From assembly GCA_944383695.1 (NCBI GenBank), contig CALWQP010000006.1, positions 1 to 64,000 of the forward strand: a stretch of DNA of 64,000 nt, read 5' to 3'. The position numbers and the translations under genes were made by a program. The notes under the pieces are model-generated. The model was not told the DNA's origin and did not search any database. It saw only the letters and a list, made by a program, of their open reading frames with translations. The stretch comes from an uncultured Mediterraneibacter sp. (lineage in GTDB: Bacteria > Bacillota > Clostridia > Lachnospirales > Lachnospiraceae). Shown here in pieces: positions 16,662-27,137 of the stretch. Positions within the stretch are counted from its first letter, which is position 1. Every line of letters begins with the position of its first letter.

Positions 16662-18749
16662 ATGTACAAGAAGTTTGAAATGGAACTTGCAGGCAGGACT
16701 CTGCGCGTTGACGTTGGCAGAGTGGCAAAGCAGGCGAACGGCGCCGTCCTCATGCACTATGGGGATACGACCGTGCTCTGCACTGCGACAGCATCAGAAA
16801 AGCCGAGAGATGGGATTGATTTTTTCCCCCTGAGCGTGGAGTACAATGAGAGACTCTACTCCGTAGGAAAGATTCCTGGAGGTTTCAATAAGAGAGAGGG
16901 AAAGGCATCTGAAAACGCGATCCTGACAGACCGCGTCATTGACCGGCCGATGCGCCCTCTGTTTCCGAAGGATTACAGAAACGATGTGACACTTGAAAAT
17001 CTGGTTATGTCCGTGGAGCAAGACTGCAGCCCGGAGCTGACAGCTATGCTGGGAGCGGCTCTTGCAACGAGCATCTCTGACATCCCCTTTGACGGACCGA
17101 TCTCTACGTCTCAGGTAGGTCTGGTAGACGGAGAGTTTGTGTTCAACCCGACGGCAGCTCAGAGAGAGGTTTCCGACCTGGCTCTGACTGTGGCTTCCAC
17201 AAAGGAGAAGGTGATCATGATCGAGGCCGGCGCAAACGAAGTGCCGGAGGACAAGATGATCGAGGCGATCTTTGCGGCTCATGAGCTGAACCAGAAGGTC
17301 ATCGCATTCTTTGATACGATCGTTGCTGAATGCGGAAAGCCAAAGCACAGCTACGAGAGCTGCGCAGTACCACAGGAGCTGTTCGACGCGATCAAGGAGA
17401 TCGTTCCGCCGGCATCAATGGAGGAAGCAGTTTTCACAGACGACAAGCAGACAAGGGAAGAGAATATCCGCCAGATCACAGAAAAGCTGGAAGAAGCATT
17501 CACTGACAAAGAAGAGTGGCTTGAAGTGCTGGGCGAGGCTGTTTACCAGTATCAGAAAAAGACAGTAAGAAAGATGATCTTAAAAGACCATAAGCGTCCG
17601 GACGGACGTGCCATTGATGAGATCCGTCCGCTCTCTGCGGAAGTGGATCTGATCCCGAGGGTGCACGGATCCGCTATGTTTACGAGAGGACAGACACAGA
17701 TCTGTACAGTGACCACACTGGCTCCTCTGTCCGAGGCGCAGAGACTGGATGGGCTGGATGAGGCTGAGACATCCAAGAGATATATGCATCACTACAATTT
17801 CCCGTCCTATTCTGTAGGCGAGACAAAGCCGTCAAGAGGACCGGGACGCCGTGAGATCGGACACGGAGCGCTTGCTGAGAGGGCTCTTCTCCCGGTACTT
17901 CCGAGTGAGTCAGAGTTCCCGTATGCGATCCGTACAGTATCCGAGACATTTGAGTCCAATGGTTCTACTTCTCAGGCAAGCGTATGCGCGTCCAGTATGT
18001 CCCTTATGACAGCGGGCGTGCCGATCAAATCCGCAGTGGCAGGTATCTCCGCAGGTCTGGTGACAGGGGATACAGATGATGATTACCTGGTTCTCACAGA
18101 TATCCAGGGGCTGGAAGATTTCTTCGGAGATATGGACTTTAAGGTGGCAGGAACGCACAAGGGGATCACAGCGATCCAGATGGACATTAAGATCCACGGC
18201 CTGACAAGACCGATCATCGAGGAGGCAATCTCTGCCACAAAGAAGGCGAGAACCTATATCATCGATGAGGTTATGAACAAGGCGATCGCGGAGCCGAGGC
18301 CGGAAGTCGGACCGTATGCTCCGAAGATCATCCAGATGCAGATCGATCCTCAGAAGATTGGCGATGTGGTCGGACAGAGAGGCAAGACGATCAATGCGAT
18401 CATTGAGCAGACCGGCGTGAAGATCGATATAGAGGACGACGGCTCCGTATCCATCTGCGGTACAGAGAAAGACGGCATGGACCAGGCAGCTAAGCTGATC
18501 CATACGATCGTGACAGACTTTGAGGCGGGACAGGTATTCGAAGGAAAGGTCGTAAGCATCAAAGACTTTGGCGTGTTCCTTGAGTTCGCTCCGGGTAAGG
18601 AAGGTCTGGTACACATCTCCAAGATCGCAAAGAAGAGAGTGGATAAGGTCGAGGACGTACTCAAGCTGGGCGACGTAGTGAAGGCTGTATGCCTCGGCAA
18701 AGATAAGATGGGCAGGTTCAGCTTCAGCATCCGTGATGTGGCTGAATAA
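16662..18749 (+). CDS. pnp: Polyribonucleotide nucleotidyltransferase (PNPase)
   Basis: 695 residues, the usual length. Two RNase PH-like domains (about 1-220 and 310-545) include FFPLSVEYNERLYSVGKIPGGF, the RPLFPKDYRNDV segment, and GRREIGHGALAERAL with TSQASVCASSMSLM in the second, phosphorolytic domain. A KH domain (about 553-610, VGQRGKTINAIIEQTG) and an S1 domain (about 620-692, GKVVSIKDFGVFLEFAPGKEGLVHIS) bind RNA. It degrades RNA 3' to 5' with phosphate. The RBS AAGGAG precedes ATG. Confidence 0.97.
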   Translation: MYKKFEMELAGRTLRVDVGRVAKQANGAVLMHYGDTTVLCTATASEKPRDGIDFFPLSVEYNERLYSVGKIPGGFNKREGKASENAILTDRVIDRPMRPLFPKDYRNDVTLENLVMSVEQDCSPELTAMLGAALATSISDIPFDGPISTSQVGLVDGEFVFNPTAAQREVSDLALTVASTKEKVIMIEAGANEVPEDKMIEAIFAAHELNQKVIAFFDTIVAECGKPKHSYESCAVPQELFDAIKEIVPPASMEEAVFTDDKQTREENIRQITEKLEEAFTDKEEWLEVLGEAVYQYQKKTVRKMILKDHKRPDGRAIDEIRPLSAEVDLIPRVHGSAMFTRGQTQICTVTTLAPLSEAQRLDGLDEAETSKRYMHHYNFPSYSVGETKPSRGPGRREIGHGALAERALLPVLPSESEFPYAIRTVSETFESNGSTSQASVCASSMSLMTAGVPIKSAVAGISAGLVTGDTDDDYLVLTDIQGLEDFFGDMDFKVAGTHKGITAIQMDIKIHGLTRPIIEEAISATKKARTYIIDEVMNKAIAEPRPEVGPYAPKIIQMQIDPQKIGDVVGQRGKTINAIIEQTGVKIDIEDDGSVSICGTEKDGMDQAAKLIHTIVTDFEAGQVFEGKVVSIKDFGVFLEFAPGKEGLVHISKIAKKRVDKVEDVLKLGDVVKAVCLGKDKMGRFSFSIRDVAE

Positions 18750-18796
18750 AATCCATAAAAGTCCCAGACATGGATTGGATCAATAATAGTTAAAAA

Positions 18797-18839
18797 GGGA
18801 GACAGCTGCGCTAAATACTGATAAGTGCAGCTGTCTCCC
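18797..18839 (-). terminator. Perfect 13-bp hairpin after pnp, T-run on the minus strand
   Basis: GGGAGACAGCTGC (18797-18809) pairs perfectly with GCAGCTGTCTCCC (18827-18839). On the plus strand no U-tract follows, but on the minus strand the stem is followed by CTTTTT-A-A, the form of an intrinsic terminator. It probably ends pnp mRNA less efficiently and blocks antisense transcription into pnp. Confidence 0.6.
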
Positions 18840-18912
18840 CTTGATGACTGGTGCTGCGGCATGGGAACAATATGAGCATGGTTTATGAGAAGAAACGGGG
18901 GTGTATAGAGAG

Positions 18913-19488
18913 ATGAAAAGGACGATCAGGCCGGCAGAAGAGGAGATCAGCGGGGTTATACCTACACTTGTATTTGCAGCCGCATGGTACGCGATTGTGT
19001 TCCGCAGTATTGTGTCAGCAGGCTTTGGCCCTTATATGCTGATCTTCCTTGTAGGAGGGCTGCTCATGCCGTATACAGCTGTCAATAATTTGAGAAGGGC
19101 GCTGTTTTACCGACGTCAGAGGGCGGAAGCAGTAGCTTTGGGAAATGTCGCTCAGGGGCGGATCACCGGCGTTGAAAGACAGTATGTGCCTTATAGGAAA
19201 GGAAGGCATCGCAGGTACCGAAGATATTATTTCCTTCAGGTGGAGATGTATGACCCGGCGACCGGTGCGGCAAATACGATCCAAAGCCAGGGGTACCGGA
19301 AACCTATCCACCGGTATCTTGCCTCTGACCGGGTCAGCGTCTATACGGACGGGAGCGGATGGAAGCATTACATAGAAGACCCGGATATCTTCAACATGCC
19401 TAAGGAATTTATGGGTGGCGAGATACTGGGAAAGGTGATCTTTGTGTTTATCGCTGCCTGGCTCCTGATCCAGGCATTGTTAAGGTAG
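18913..19488 (+). CDS. Small membrane protein, DUF3592-like
   Basis: About 191 residues. Two hydrophobic segments at the N-terminal side (about 15-60, PTLVFAAAWYAIVF and PYMLIFLVGGLLM) are followed by a soluble basic middle part with VAQGRITGVERQYVPYR and a run RKGRHRRYRRYYF. One membrane segment closes the C-terminus (VIFVFIAAWLLIQALL). The overall shape, with a beta-rich domain between membrane anchors, resembles DUF3592/DUF3592-like proteins, but the assignment is tentative and the function is unknown. The ATG at 18913 is chosen; a GTG at 18901 is possible and neither has a strong RBS. It stands alone between pnp and the rarA remnant. Confidence 0.6.
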   Translation: MKRTIRPAEEEISGVIPTLVFAAAWYAIVFRSIVSAGFGPYMLIFLVGGLLMPYTAVNNLRRALFYRRQRAEAVALGNVAQGRITGVERQYVPYRKGRHRRYRRYYFLQVEMYDPATGAANTIQSQGYRKPIHRYLASDRVSVYTDGSGWKHYIEDPDIFNMPKEFMGGEILGKVIFVFIAAWLLIQALLR

Positions 19489-19537
19489 GAGAGTCAAAAA
19501 CACATCCCTAAGAATCAGGAAAGAAGTGACGTTTGAT

Positions 19538-20649
19538 ATGGAGCAGATGACATTATTCGGGAATAACAGGGCAATGACCCCTCTGGCAAGCAGGCTTCGT
19601 CCGGACGCTCTGGAAGAATTTGTGTGACAGGAGCATCTGCTGGGACCAGGGAAGGTATTAAGGCAGCTCGTCGAACGGGATCAAATTTCGGCTATGATCT
19701 TCTGGGGACCGCCCGGCGTGGGAAAGACGACCCTCGCCAGCATCATTGCGGGAAAGACGAGGTCGGAGTTCATCAATTTCAGCGCGGTGACCAGCGGCAT
19801 CAAGGAGATCCGCGAGGTTATGAACCGAGCGGAGCAGAGCAGGAGAGTGGGATTGCGGACTGTACTCTTTGTGGATGAGATCCACCGGTTTAATAAAGCT
19901 CAGCAGGATGCCTTCCTTCCGTATGTAGAGAAGGGGAGTATCATCCTGATCGGAGCCACCACGTAGAATCCGTCTTTTGAGATTAATGCAGCGCTTTTAT
20001 CCAGGTGCCGGGTGTTTGTGTTAAAGGCTCTGGAGGAAAAGGACTTGATTCGTCTGCTTGAAAATGCGCTGAAAAATTCCAAAGGATTCGGATATCAAAA
20101 TGTAAACATATCAGAGGATAATATAAAAGACATCGCCGGAAATGGCAGTTTTAAACGGCGAGATCAGCGCGGAAGGGATCACTGTAACTACGGAAGGTCT
20201 TTCTCAGTGTATCAGCAGGAAATCTCTTTTGTATGATAAGACCGGAGAGGAACATTACAATCTGATCTCCGCTCTTCATAAATCCATGAGAAACAGTGAC
20301 CCTGACGCGGCGGTTTACTGGATGATGCGTATGCTGGAAGGCGGAGAAAATCCGCTGTATATCGCGCGCAGGTTGATCCGGTTTGCAAGCGAGGATGTGG
20401 GGATGTCAGAGAGAAAAACGCAGAGCCAGTGCCCATGCAGATCCGCAATGCGCCTACCGGGCTGATGAAAGAGTTAGGATATGGGAATGGCTATGAATAC
20501 GCCCATGACACAGAAGAAAAGCTGACTTACATGCAGTGCATGCCGGAAGGATTAAAGGACCGGACATATTATCATCCGACCAGAGAAGGAGAGGAGAAAA
20601 AACTGCAGAAAGGCTTGAAGAGATCAAGCGGTTCCGCGATAATACGTAA
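19538..20649 (+). pseudogene. rarA: Decayed rarA/mgsA (replication-associated recombination AAA ATPase)
   Basis: Translation in pieces gives unmistakable RarA: MEQMTLFGNNRAMTPLASRLRP, then IFWGPPGVGKTTLA (Walker A), LFVDEIHRFNKAQQDAFLPYVE (Walker B, sensor) and, later in other frames, EHYNLISALHKSMRNSDPDAAVYWM and the C-terminal TYYHPTREGEE. It is broken by an in-frame TGA at 19625-19627 (at the usual FVGQEH Gly codon), a TAG at 19964-19966 (ATTENPSF region), a deletion with frameshift near 20135-20145, another deletion near 20415-20440 (after SEDVGM), and a late frameshift near 20610. The normal gene is about 1.3 kb. The damage is too extensive for a sequencing error. RarA acts at stalled forks, and its loss is tolerated in many bacteria. 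Confidence 0.93.
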
Positions 20650-20755
20650 GATATTTCCATTCATAAAATCCCGCTAAACTGCTCAGACTATGTATAACCG
20701 CTCATTTCTCCGGCGGAAAAGCGGTACAGAGAGAAAGAAAAAGAGGATACTTACT

Positions 20756-21172
20756 GTGAAACGACTGAGCGAATACTTATTCCTGGGAACTCTTGGCGGG
20801 ACCCTGTATTATACATTTGAAATAATCTTCCGAGGTTTCTCCCATTGGTCTATGTTCCTGCTGGGCGGGATCTGTCTTGTGTTTTTTGCACAACAGGGTA
20901 TGTGGACCGGATGGGACGCCCCTCTCTGGGAACAGGTGGGGTGGTGCGTAATCTTTGTCACAGCGTGCGAATTTATTACCGGAATCTTTGTAAATAAAAT
21001 TATGGGCTGGGCGGTATGGGATTACACGGACCAGCCCTTTCAACTCATGGGTCAGATCTGCCTGCCTTTTGCCATTATTTTTTCCGGTCTGTGCGTGCTT
21101 GGCATCTTTCTCAGCAGCTATCTCCTGCATTTTCTGTATGGGGAGAAACTGCCTCATTTCCATGTGCTGTAA
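20756..21172 (+). CDS. Membrane protein of the putative ABC-permease CmpB-like (PF06541) type
   Basis: About 138 residues with four hydrophobic segments ([68 protein letters not shown]). The GWAVWDYTDQPFQLMGQICLPF motif is characteristic of small membrane proteins grouped as putative ABC transporter type IV permeases; no transport function is proven. The GTG at 20756, with AGAGGA 8 bp upstream, is preferred over an ATG at 20690 that adds a charged stretch. The 3' end overlaps the convergent CPBP protease gene by 62 bp. Confidence 0.65.
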   Translation: MKRLSEYLFLGTLGGTLYYTFEIIFRGFSHWSMFLLGGICLVFFAQQGMWTGWDAPLWEQVGWCVIFVTACEFITGIFVNKIMGWAVWDYTDQPFQLMGQICLPFAIIFSGLCVLGIFLSSYLLHFLYGEKLPHFHVL

Positions 21173-22196
21173 ATGTGTTTCCGGCTGCCAGCCCTTCTCC
21201 TGATACAGCAACTTCTTCGGCGGTATCAGGAGAAGGAATGAGTTCTTCGCCACCGCGCCTTTTAAAGAAGAGCAGGAGCAGGATCGCTATGACCATTACA
21301 ATGGTCACGGAAAAGCCGCCTTCAGGTCCGAACGCGCCTCCATTCCAGAAAGAACGCGCTGGATCAGTGGACGAGGTGAGCAGGGAGCAGGACAGATCCA
21401 TACCGCTGACTTCCATCCCGAATACATTGCCCTGGACAAAATTCCAGACAGAGTGCAGTGCCCCGATGCCCCATATATTACCTGTTCTTAAGAAGTACAG
21501 GGACAGGACGATGCCGACCAGCAGAATGTTGACAACTGCCAGAAGCGATACACCGGGATTCATGATGTGAAGCAGAGAAAATACGATGGAATTTAAAAAT
21601 ACAGCTACAGCAACAGGGTATCTCCTGCCTACGGACACCATGAAATAACCACGGCAGAGCACTTCTTCCGCCATTCCCTGAATGCCGAATCCTATGAGGA
21701 AGAGCAGAAAGAGCGCCGGGGAAAATCCCGGGGAAATCCCGCTGATGGTCATGGACCCTGTGAGCATATTGATAAGAACTGCAGCGCTGAAGAGGAGCAG
21801 CCCCACACCTGCGCCCGCCAGATAGTGCAGTCCTGCCTTTCTGCGCACAAATCCCATGGATGCTGCCGTGCGTTTCTGGATCGTAATGCAGAAAAGGATG
21901 GTAAGGAAGATTATCGCCGCGTTAGCGTACAGCATGAACAGCATGAGGGAATCAGATTCCAGAAGATTATTCATAAGCGTTTCTGCCTGCTGCATGTCTC
22001 CGGTGGCAAACTGCTGCATGATGCTGCTGTCCTTTAGGACTGTGATGACTGCTCCCGCGATCAGGATAAAGCTCATTGCTGTGGACGAGACAAGGTATAC
22101 GAGAAAAAATATCAATAGTTCGATGAACCAGTTCTGTCCTTTCTGTGTGTCTCCCGCCTGTTTCATGTGCGGCGGAAAGGTTGGTAGATGAAGCAT
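21111..22196 (-). CDS. CPBP family intramembrane glutamic endopeptidase
   Basis: About 361 residues with eight or so membrane segments. The Abi/CPBP (PF02517) catalytic motifs are present: EEVLCRGY (EExxxR), FSLLHIMNP (FxxxH) and ALHSVWNF (HxxxN/D). Members include Rce1-like CAAX proteases and bacterial proteins linked to bacteriocin immunity. The C-terminal 60 residues are a hydrophilic tail rich in Glu, Ala and Gly. The ATG ending at 22196 is favoured because AGGAGG then lies 8 bp upstream, while the earlier ATG is only 2 bp away. It is divergent from mutS and convergent with the small membrane protein. No bacteriocin genes are nearby. Confidence 0.85.
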   Translation of the reverse strand: MLHLPTFPPHMKQAGDTQKGQNWFIELLIFFLVYLVSSTAMSFILIAGAVITVLKDSSIMQQFATGDMQQAETLMNNLLESDSLMLFMLYANAAIIFLTILFCITIQKRTAASMGFVRRKAGLHYLAGAGVGLLLFSAAVLINMLTGSMTISGISPGFSPALFLLFLIGFGIQGMAEEVLCRGYFMVSVGRRYPVAVAVFLNSIVFSLLHIMNPGVSLLAVVNILLVGIVLSLYFLRTGNIWGIGALHSVWNFVQGNVFGMEVSGMDLSCSLLTSSTDPARSFWNGGAFGPEGGFSVTIVMVIAILLLLFFKRRGGEELIPSPDTAEEVAVSGEGLAAGNTFTAHGNEAVSPHTENAGDSC

Positions 22197-22318
22197 ATTC
22201 ATGTCCTCCTATATATATGTGTGATACAATCACTGTACCATGGATTCTCCAAAAATTCTATTTATATTTTCTTGTGATTTTTTTAAATTTTATTCGAATC
22301 GCATCCCCTCCTTTCCGG

Positions 22319-22347
22319 TTGAACAGATTTCACAAAAATGCTATAAT
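22319..22347 (+). promoter_or_regulatory. mutS-mutL-miaA operon promoter
   Basis: TTGAAC (22319-22324) and TATAAT (22342-22347) are 17 bp apart, with a TGC extended -10. It lies in the divergent gap between the CPBP protease gene and mutS. No equally clear minus-strand promoter was found for the protease. Confidence 0.85.
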
Positions 22348-22429
22348 ACATCAGCAGAATTTTTCATCCGTGCGCCTGCATGCCAAGGATGCGTGCCCGC
22401 GCACTTGTATACAGCAAAGGAGTAAGAAT

Positions 22430-25078
22430 GTGGCAGAATTAACACCAATGATGAAGCAGTATATGGAGACGAAATCCCAGTATCCGGACTGCATCCTCTT
22501 TTATAGATTGGGAGATTTTTATGAGATGTTCTTTGACGATGCCCTGACAGCGTCAAGGGAACTGGAGATCACACTGACCGGGAAGAACTGCGGGCAGGAA
22601 GAGCGGGCGCCTATGTGCGGTGTCCCTTATCATGCTGTTGAAGGCTATCTGAACAAGCTGGTGTCAAAGGGATATAAAGTGGCCATCTGCGAGCAGATTG
22701 AGGATCCGAAGACCGTAAAGGGTATTGTGAAGCGCGATGTGGTACGCATCGTAACGCCGGGAACGAACCTGGACACTCAGGCATTGGACGAGACAAGGAA
22801 CAATTATATCATGTGTATCGTCTACATTGCGGACCGTTACGGAGTGTCTGTGTCGGACATCACGACAGGGGATTATTTTGTGACTGAGATTCCCGACAGC
22901 GCAAAACTGATGGACGAGATCTACCGTTTCTCTCCGTCAGAGATCATCTGCAACGAGGCGTTCTACATGAGCGGCATGGACCTGGACGGCATGAAGGACC
23001 GGCTGGGCATCACCATTTACTCGCTGGACTCCTGGTATTTTGACGACACAGTGTGCAGGCAGAAGCTGTTGGACCACTTCAAGGTGTCATCCTTTGCCGG
23101 GCTTGGGCTGGCGGACTATGACTGCGGCATCATCAGCGCGGGGGCGATGCTTCAGTACCTTCTGGAGACGCAGAAGAATTCCCTGTCCAACCTGACACAT
23201 ATTACGCCTTATGCGGCGGGAAGATATATGATGCTGGACAGTTCCACGAGGCGGAATCTGGAGCTGTGCGAGACGCTTCGGGAAAAGCAGAAGAGAGGAT
23301 CGCTCCTCTGGGTGCTGGACAAGACAAAGACCGCCATGGGAGCGAGGACTCTGCGCAAATACGTGGAGCAGCCCCTCATCGACAAAAACGAGATCGAGAA
23401 GCGGCTGGACGCGGTGGCAGAGCTTAAGGACCAGGCAATCTCCAGAGAAGAAATCCGTGAATATCTCTCACCGGTCTACGACCTGGAACGCCTGATCACG
23501 AGGATTGCCTATGGAACGGCAAATCCCAGGGACCTGACCGCATTTAAAAGCTCTCTTGAGATGCTGCCTCATATCCGATATATCCTGGAAGAAATGAGGT
23601 CAGAGCTTCTGAAAAACATCCATGACGAAATGGACGCTCTTGAAGACCTCTGTGCATTAGTAAAAGACGCCATCCGAGAAGACCCGCCCATTGCCATGAA
23701 AGAGGGAAATATCATCCGGGACGGTTATAATGAAGAAGTGGATAAGCTGCGCCGGGCAAAATCAGACGGCAAGGACTGGCTGGCAAAGCTGGAGAATGAC
23801 GAACGTGAAAAAACAGGGATCAAGAATCTCCGTATTAAATATAACAAAGTGTTCGGATACTACCTGGAAGTGACGAATTCCTATAAAGAGATGGTACCGG
23901 ATTATTACACCCGCAAGCAGACTCTGGCAAATGCGGAGCGCTATATCACGCCGGAGCTGAAAGAATTGGAAGATATGATACTGGGGGCTGAGGACAAGCT
24001 CTATGCCCTTGAATATGAGCTGTACAGCCAGGTCAGGGATACGGTCGCCGCAGAGATTGAAAGGATACAGAAAACGGCAAAGGCAGTAGCCGCGCTGGAT
24101 ACATTTGCGTCTCTTGCTGTTGTTGCGGAACGGAATAACTATACCCGCCCGAAAATCAACGAAAAAGGGGTTGTTGACATCAAGGAAGGGCGTCACCCTG
24201 TTGTGGAACAGATGATCCCCAATGATATGTTTATCGCAAATGATACATATTTAGATGACAAAAAGCACCGGATTTCTATTATCACCGGCCCGAACATGGC
24301 CGGAAAATCCACCTACATGCGGCAGACTGCCCTGATCGCCCTGATGGCGCAGATCGGTTCCTTTGTGCCCGCAAAGAGCGCAGACATCGGGCTGTCTGAC
24401 CGGATATTTACAAGGGTCGGCGCGTCGGATGACCTTGCTTCCGGGCAGAGCACCTTTATGGTGGAAATGACAGAGGTGGCAAATATCCTTAGAAATGCAA
24501 CGTCAAAGAGCCTGCTCATCCTGGATGAGATCGGCAGGGGCACCAGCACCTTTGACGGCCTCTCGATCGCGTGGGCAGTGGTGGAGTATATCAGCGACAG
24601 CCGGGTGCTTGGGGCAAAGACTCTTTTTGCGACACATTATCATGAACTGACAGAGCTGGAAGGCAAGATCGGCAATGTGAATAATTACTGTATCGCCGTC
24701 AAGGAGAAAGGCGATGATATCGTCTTCCTGAGAAAGATCGTAAAAGGCGGAGCGGACAAGAGCTACGGCATACAGGTGGCGAAACTGGCAGGCGTGCCGG
24801 ACCAGGTCATCGAGCGGGCAAAACAGATCGTGGAAGAGCTGGCCGAGGGCGATATAACGGCGCGGGTCAGCGAGATCACTGTCAAAGAAAAGTCGGCCAA
24901 GAAGCCGAAAGCGAAGAAATATGATGAAGTGGACATCGCTCAGATGTCACTTTTTGACACTGTCAAGGACGACGATGTACTGGAGGAATTGAAGGGGCTT
25001 GACGTAGGCAATATGACGCCCATAGACGCACTGAACACGATATACAGACTCCAGAACAAGCTGAAGAACAGATGGTAA
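22430..25078 (+). CDS. mutS: DNA mismatch repair protein MutS
   Basis: 882 residues. The mismatch-binding domain at the N-terminus carries [15 protein letters not shown] (FYE motif at about residues 30-32), then connector, lever and clamp domains. The ATPase domain has Walker [10 protein letters not shown] at about 619-628, [16 protein letters not shown] (Walker B), and the helix-turn-helix dimer region. A C-terminal tail ends NKLKNRW. MutS recognises base mismatches and recruits MutL. The GTG at 22430, with AAAGGAG 7 bp upstream, gives the canonical N-terminus; upstream in-frame sequence is promoter and leader. It is in an operon with mutL and miaA. Confidence 0.97.
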   Translation: MAELTPMMKQYMETKSQYPDCILFYRLGDFYEMFFDDALTASRELEITLTGKNCGQEERAPMCGVPYHAVEGYLNKLVSKGYKVAICEQIEDPKTVKGIVKRDVVRIVTPGTNLDTQALDETRNNYIMCIVYIADRYGVSVSDITTGDYFVTEIPDSAKLMDEIYRFSPSEIICNEAFYMSGMDLDGMKDRLGITIYSLDSWYFDDTVCRQKLLDHFKVSSFAGLGLADYDCGIISAGAMLQYLLETQKNSLSNLTHITPYAAGRYMMLDSSTRRNLELCETLREKQKRGSLLWVLDKTKTAMGARTLRKYVEQPLIDKNEIEKRLDAVAELKDQAISREEIREYLSPVYDLERLITRIAYGTANPRDLTAFKSSLEMLPHIRYILEEMRSELLKNIHDEMDALEDLCALVKDAIREDPPIAMKEGNIIRDGYNEEVDKLRRAKSDGKDWLAKLENDEREKTGIKNLRIKYNKVFGYYLEVTNSYKEMVPDYYTRKQTLANAERYITPELKELEDMILGAEDKLYALEYELYSQVRDTVAAEIERIQKTAKAVAALDTFASLAVVAERNNYTRPKINEKGVVDIKEGRHPVVEQMIPNDMFIANDTYLDDKKHRISIITGPNMAGKSTYMRQTALIALMAQIGSFVPAKSADIGLSDRIFTRVGASDDLASGQSTFMVEMTEVANILRNATSKSLLILDEIGRGTSTFDGLSIAWAVVEYISDSRVLGAKTLFATHYHELTELEGKIGNVNNYCIAVKEKGDDIVFLRKIVKGGADKSYGIQVAKLAGVPDQVIERAKQIVEELAEGDITARVSEITVKEKSAKKPKAKKYDEVDIAQMSLFDTVKDDDVLEELKGLDVGNMTPIDALNTIYRLQNKLKNRW

Positions 25079-25106
25079 TATAAGAAAATGGTAAAGGAGG
25101 CGGAAA

Positions 25107-27137
25107 ATGCCGCATATTCAGGTATTAGATCAGGTTACAATCGATAAGATCGCGGCCGGGGAAGTGATCGAACGCCCTGCATCCATTGTAAAAGAACTGG
25201 TGGAAAACGCCATCGACGCGGGAGCAGATTCCGTGACCGTGGAGATTCGGGATGGGGGCATTGATTTTATCCGTGTTACGGATAATGGCTGCGGGATTCC
25301 TCACGATGAAGTAAGGAGCGCTTTTCTGCGCCACTCTACGAGTAAGATCCGCAGCGTGGAAGACCTGATGCATATCAGTTCCCTTGGATTTCGCGGCGAA
25401 GCGCTCTCAAGTATTGCCGCAGTGACAAGGACAGAGCTGATCACAAAGACAGAAGGATCCGAATTCGGAACAAGATATGTGATCGAGGGCGGAAAGGAAA
25501 TATCCCTGGAGGAGACAGGCGCGCCCAACGGCACGACATTCCTTGTGCATCAGCTTTTTTATAATGTGCCTGCACGGCGGAAGTTTTTGAAGACGCCTAT
25601 GACCGAGGCAGGGCATGTACAGGATCTGCTCATACACCTGGCGCTGTCCCATCCGGAAGTGGCGTTTCTCTTTAAGAGCAATAATCAGGAAAAGCTGCGA
25701 ACCTCCGGCAGCGGAAAATTAAAGGATGTGATTTACAGTGTATACGGCCGTGATATCGCGGCAAACCTCCTTGATATGGATTATGAAAAGGGTGGGCTGA
25801 GGATCACCGGTTATCTGGGAAAGCCGGTCATCACAAGAGGCAACAGGAATTTCGAGAACTTTTTTGTGAACGGCAGATATGTAAAAAGCCCTATGATCTC
25901 AAAATCACTGGAAGACGCTTATAAAGACTTTACCATGCAGCATAAATTTCCGTTTGCTGTCCTGCATTTCCATGTAGATGGGGAGGCCATCGATGTCAAT
26001 GTCCATCCTACCAAGATGGAGCTGCGTTTCCAGAAACAGCAGGAAGTGTACAACGCAGTCTTTGAAGGCGTGCACCGCAGACTGCTGGAGCCGGAGCTGA
26101 TCCAGAGGGCGGAAGTGCCCGAGCCTGTAGCAGGCAGCCCCTTTTTGTTAAAACCTGGAAGCCGGACTGGTGCGGATAAAAAGCCGGAGACACCGGAGGA
26201 AACACTGGCCCCGACAGCTGGTGAGACATCGGGGGAAACACTGGTCGCGACACCGGCTGAGGCTCAGGATGGAGTACGGAATGAGGACTATTTTATCCGG
26301 AAGATGAGAGAGAGGGTCACTGCCTACCATGAGCGTATGTCATCTGCGGAGGTGGCTGACCGCAGTGGAGTCTACCGCCTGGAAAAACAGGCAGACAGGA
26401 TCCGGGAAAGTGTAAAATACGGAGCAGGTGAAGCATCCGACCAGGAGGGTATCAACGAGTCTGCCAGAGAGTATGCGGGTCCTGAAAAGGAATCCCGGGC
26501 AGCAAAGCCACAGCAGCTCGACTTTTTTGATGAGAATTTCCTGAAGCGGGATGTCCGGGCGGAATACAAGCTGATCGGCCAGGTGTTTGACACATATTGG
26601 CTGGTCCAGTTCCAGGACAGCCTGTACATCATAGACCAGCATGCGGCCCACGAGCGGGTGCTGTATGAGCGCACGCTCAAAGGAATGAAGACAAGGGAAT
26701 ACACCTCTCAGTATCTGAGCCCTCCGATCATCCTGACGCTCTCTATGCAGGAGGCAAGACTCCTGGAGGAGCACATGGACCGTTTTACCCGGATCGGATT
26801 TGAGATTGAGCCTTTCGGCCCGGAGGAGTATGCTGTGCGCGCGGTGCCCGACAATCTCTTCGGTATCGCGAAGAAAGAACTTCTGACGGAGATGATCGAT
26901 GACCTGGCAGATGGGCTGAATACGTCTATGACGCCGGAACTGATCGATGAGAAAGTGGCGTCCATGTCGTGTAAAGCCGCGGTCAAAGGGAACAACCGGC
27001 TTTCTGCTCAGGAGGTGGACGCTTTGATCGGGGAGCTTCTGACTCTTGACAACCCCTATCACTGTCCTCACGGCAGACCGACGATCATCGCAATGACAAA
27101 ACGAGAACTGGAAAAGAAATTCAAGAGGATCGTATGA
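25107..27137 (+). CDS. mutL: DNA mismatch repair endonuclease MutL
   Basis: 676 residues. The N-terminal GHKL ATPase has ELVENAIDAGA, DNGCGIPHDE and GFRGEALSSIAAVT. A variable linker spans about 335-475. The C-terminal endonuclease domain has DQHAAHERVLYE, which fits the DQHA(x)2E(x)4E metal motif, plus SCKAAVKG and CPHGRPT. The nicking motif is expected in bacteria that lack MutH. The RBS AAAGGAGG precedes ATG. The stop overlaps the miaA start. Confidence 0.96.
   Translation: MPHIQVLDQVTIDKIAAGEVIERPASIVKELVENAIDAGADSVTVEIRDGGIDFIRVTDNGCGIPHDEVRSAFLRHSTSKIRSVEDLMHISSLGFRGEALSSIAAVTRTELITKTEGSEFGTRYVIEGGKEISLEETGAPNGTTFLVHQLFYNVPARRKFLKTPMTEAGHVQDLLIHLALSHPEVAFLFKSNNQEKLRTSGSGKLKDVIYSVYGRDIAANLLDMDYEKGGLRITGYLGKPVITRGNRNFENFFVNGRYVKSPMISKSLEDAYKDFTMQHKFPFAVLHFHVDGEAIDVNVHPTKMELRFQKQQEVYNAVFEGVHRRLLEPELIQRAEVPEPVAGSPFLLKPGSRTGADKKPETPEETLAPTAGETSGETLVATPAEAQDGVRNEDYFIRKMRERVTAYHERMSSAEVADRSGVYRLEKQADRIRESVKYGAGEASDQEGINESAREYAGPEKESRAAKPQQLDFFDENFLKRDVRAEYKLIGQVFDTYWLVQFQDSLYIIDQHAAHERVLYERTLKGMKTREYTSQYLSPPIILTLSMQEARLLEEHMDRFTRIGFEIEPFGPEEYAVRAVPDNLFGIAKKELLTEMIDDLADGLNTSMTPELIDEKVASMSCKAAVKGNNRLSAQEVDALIGELLTLDNPYHCPHGRPTIIAMTKRELEKKFKRIV

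Noticed and set aside
17910-18614. Minus-strand frame opposite pnp
   Set aside because: Antisense composition typical of a shadow; pnp is well supported on the plus strand.
21111-22196. CPBP protease as part of a bacteriocin immunity locus
   Set aside because: No precursor peptide, maturation enzyme or exporter is encoded around it.
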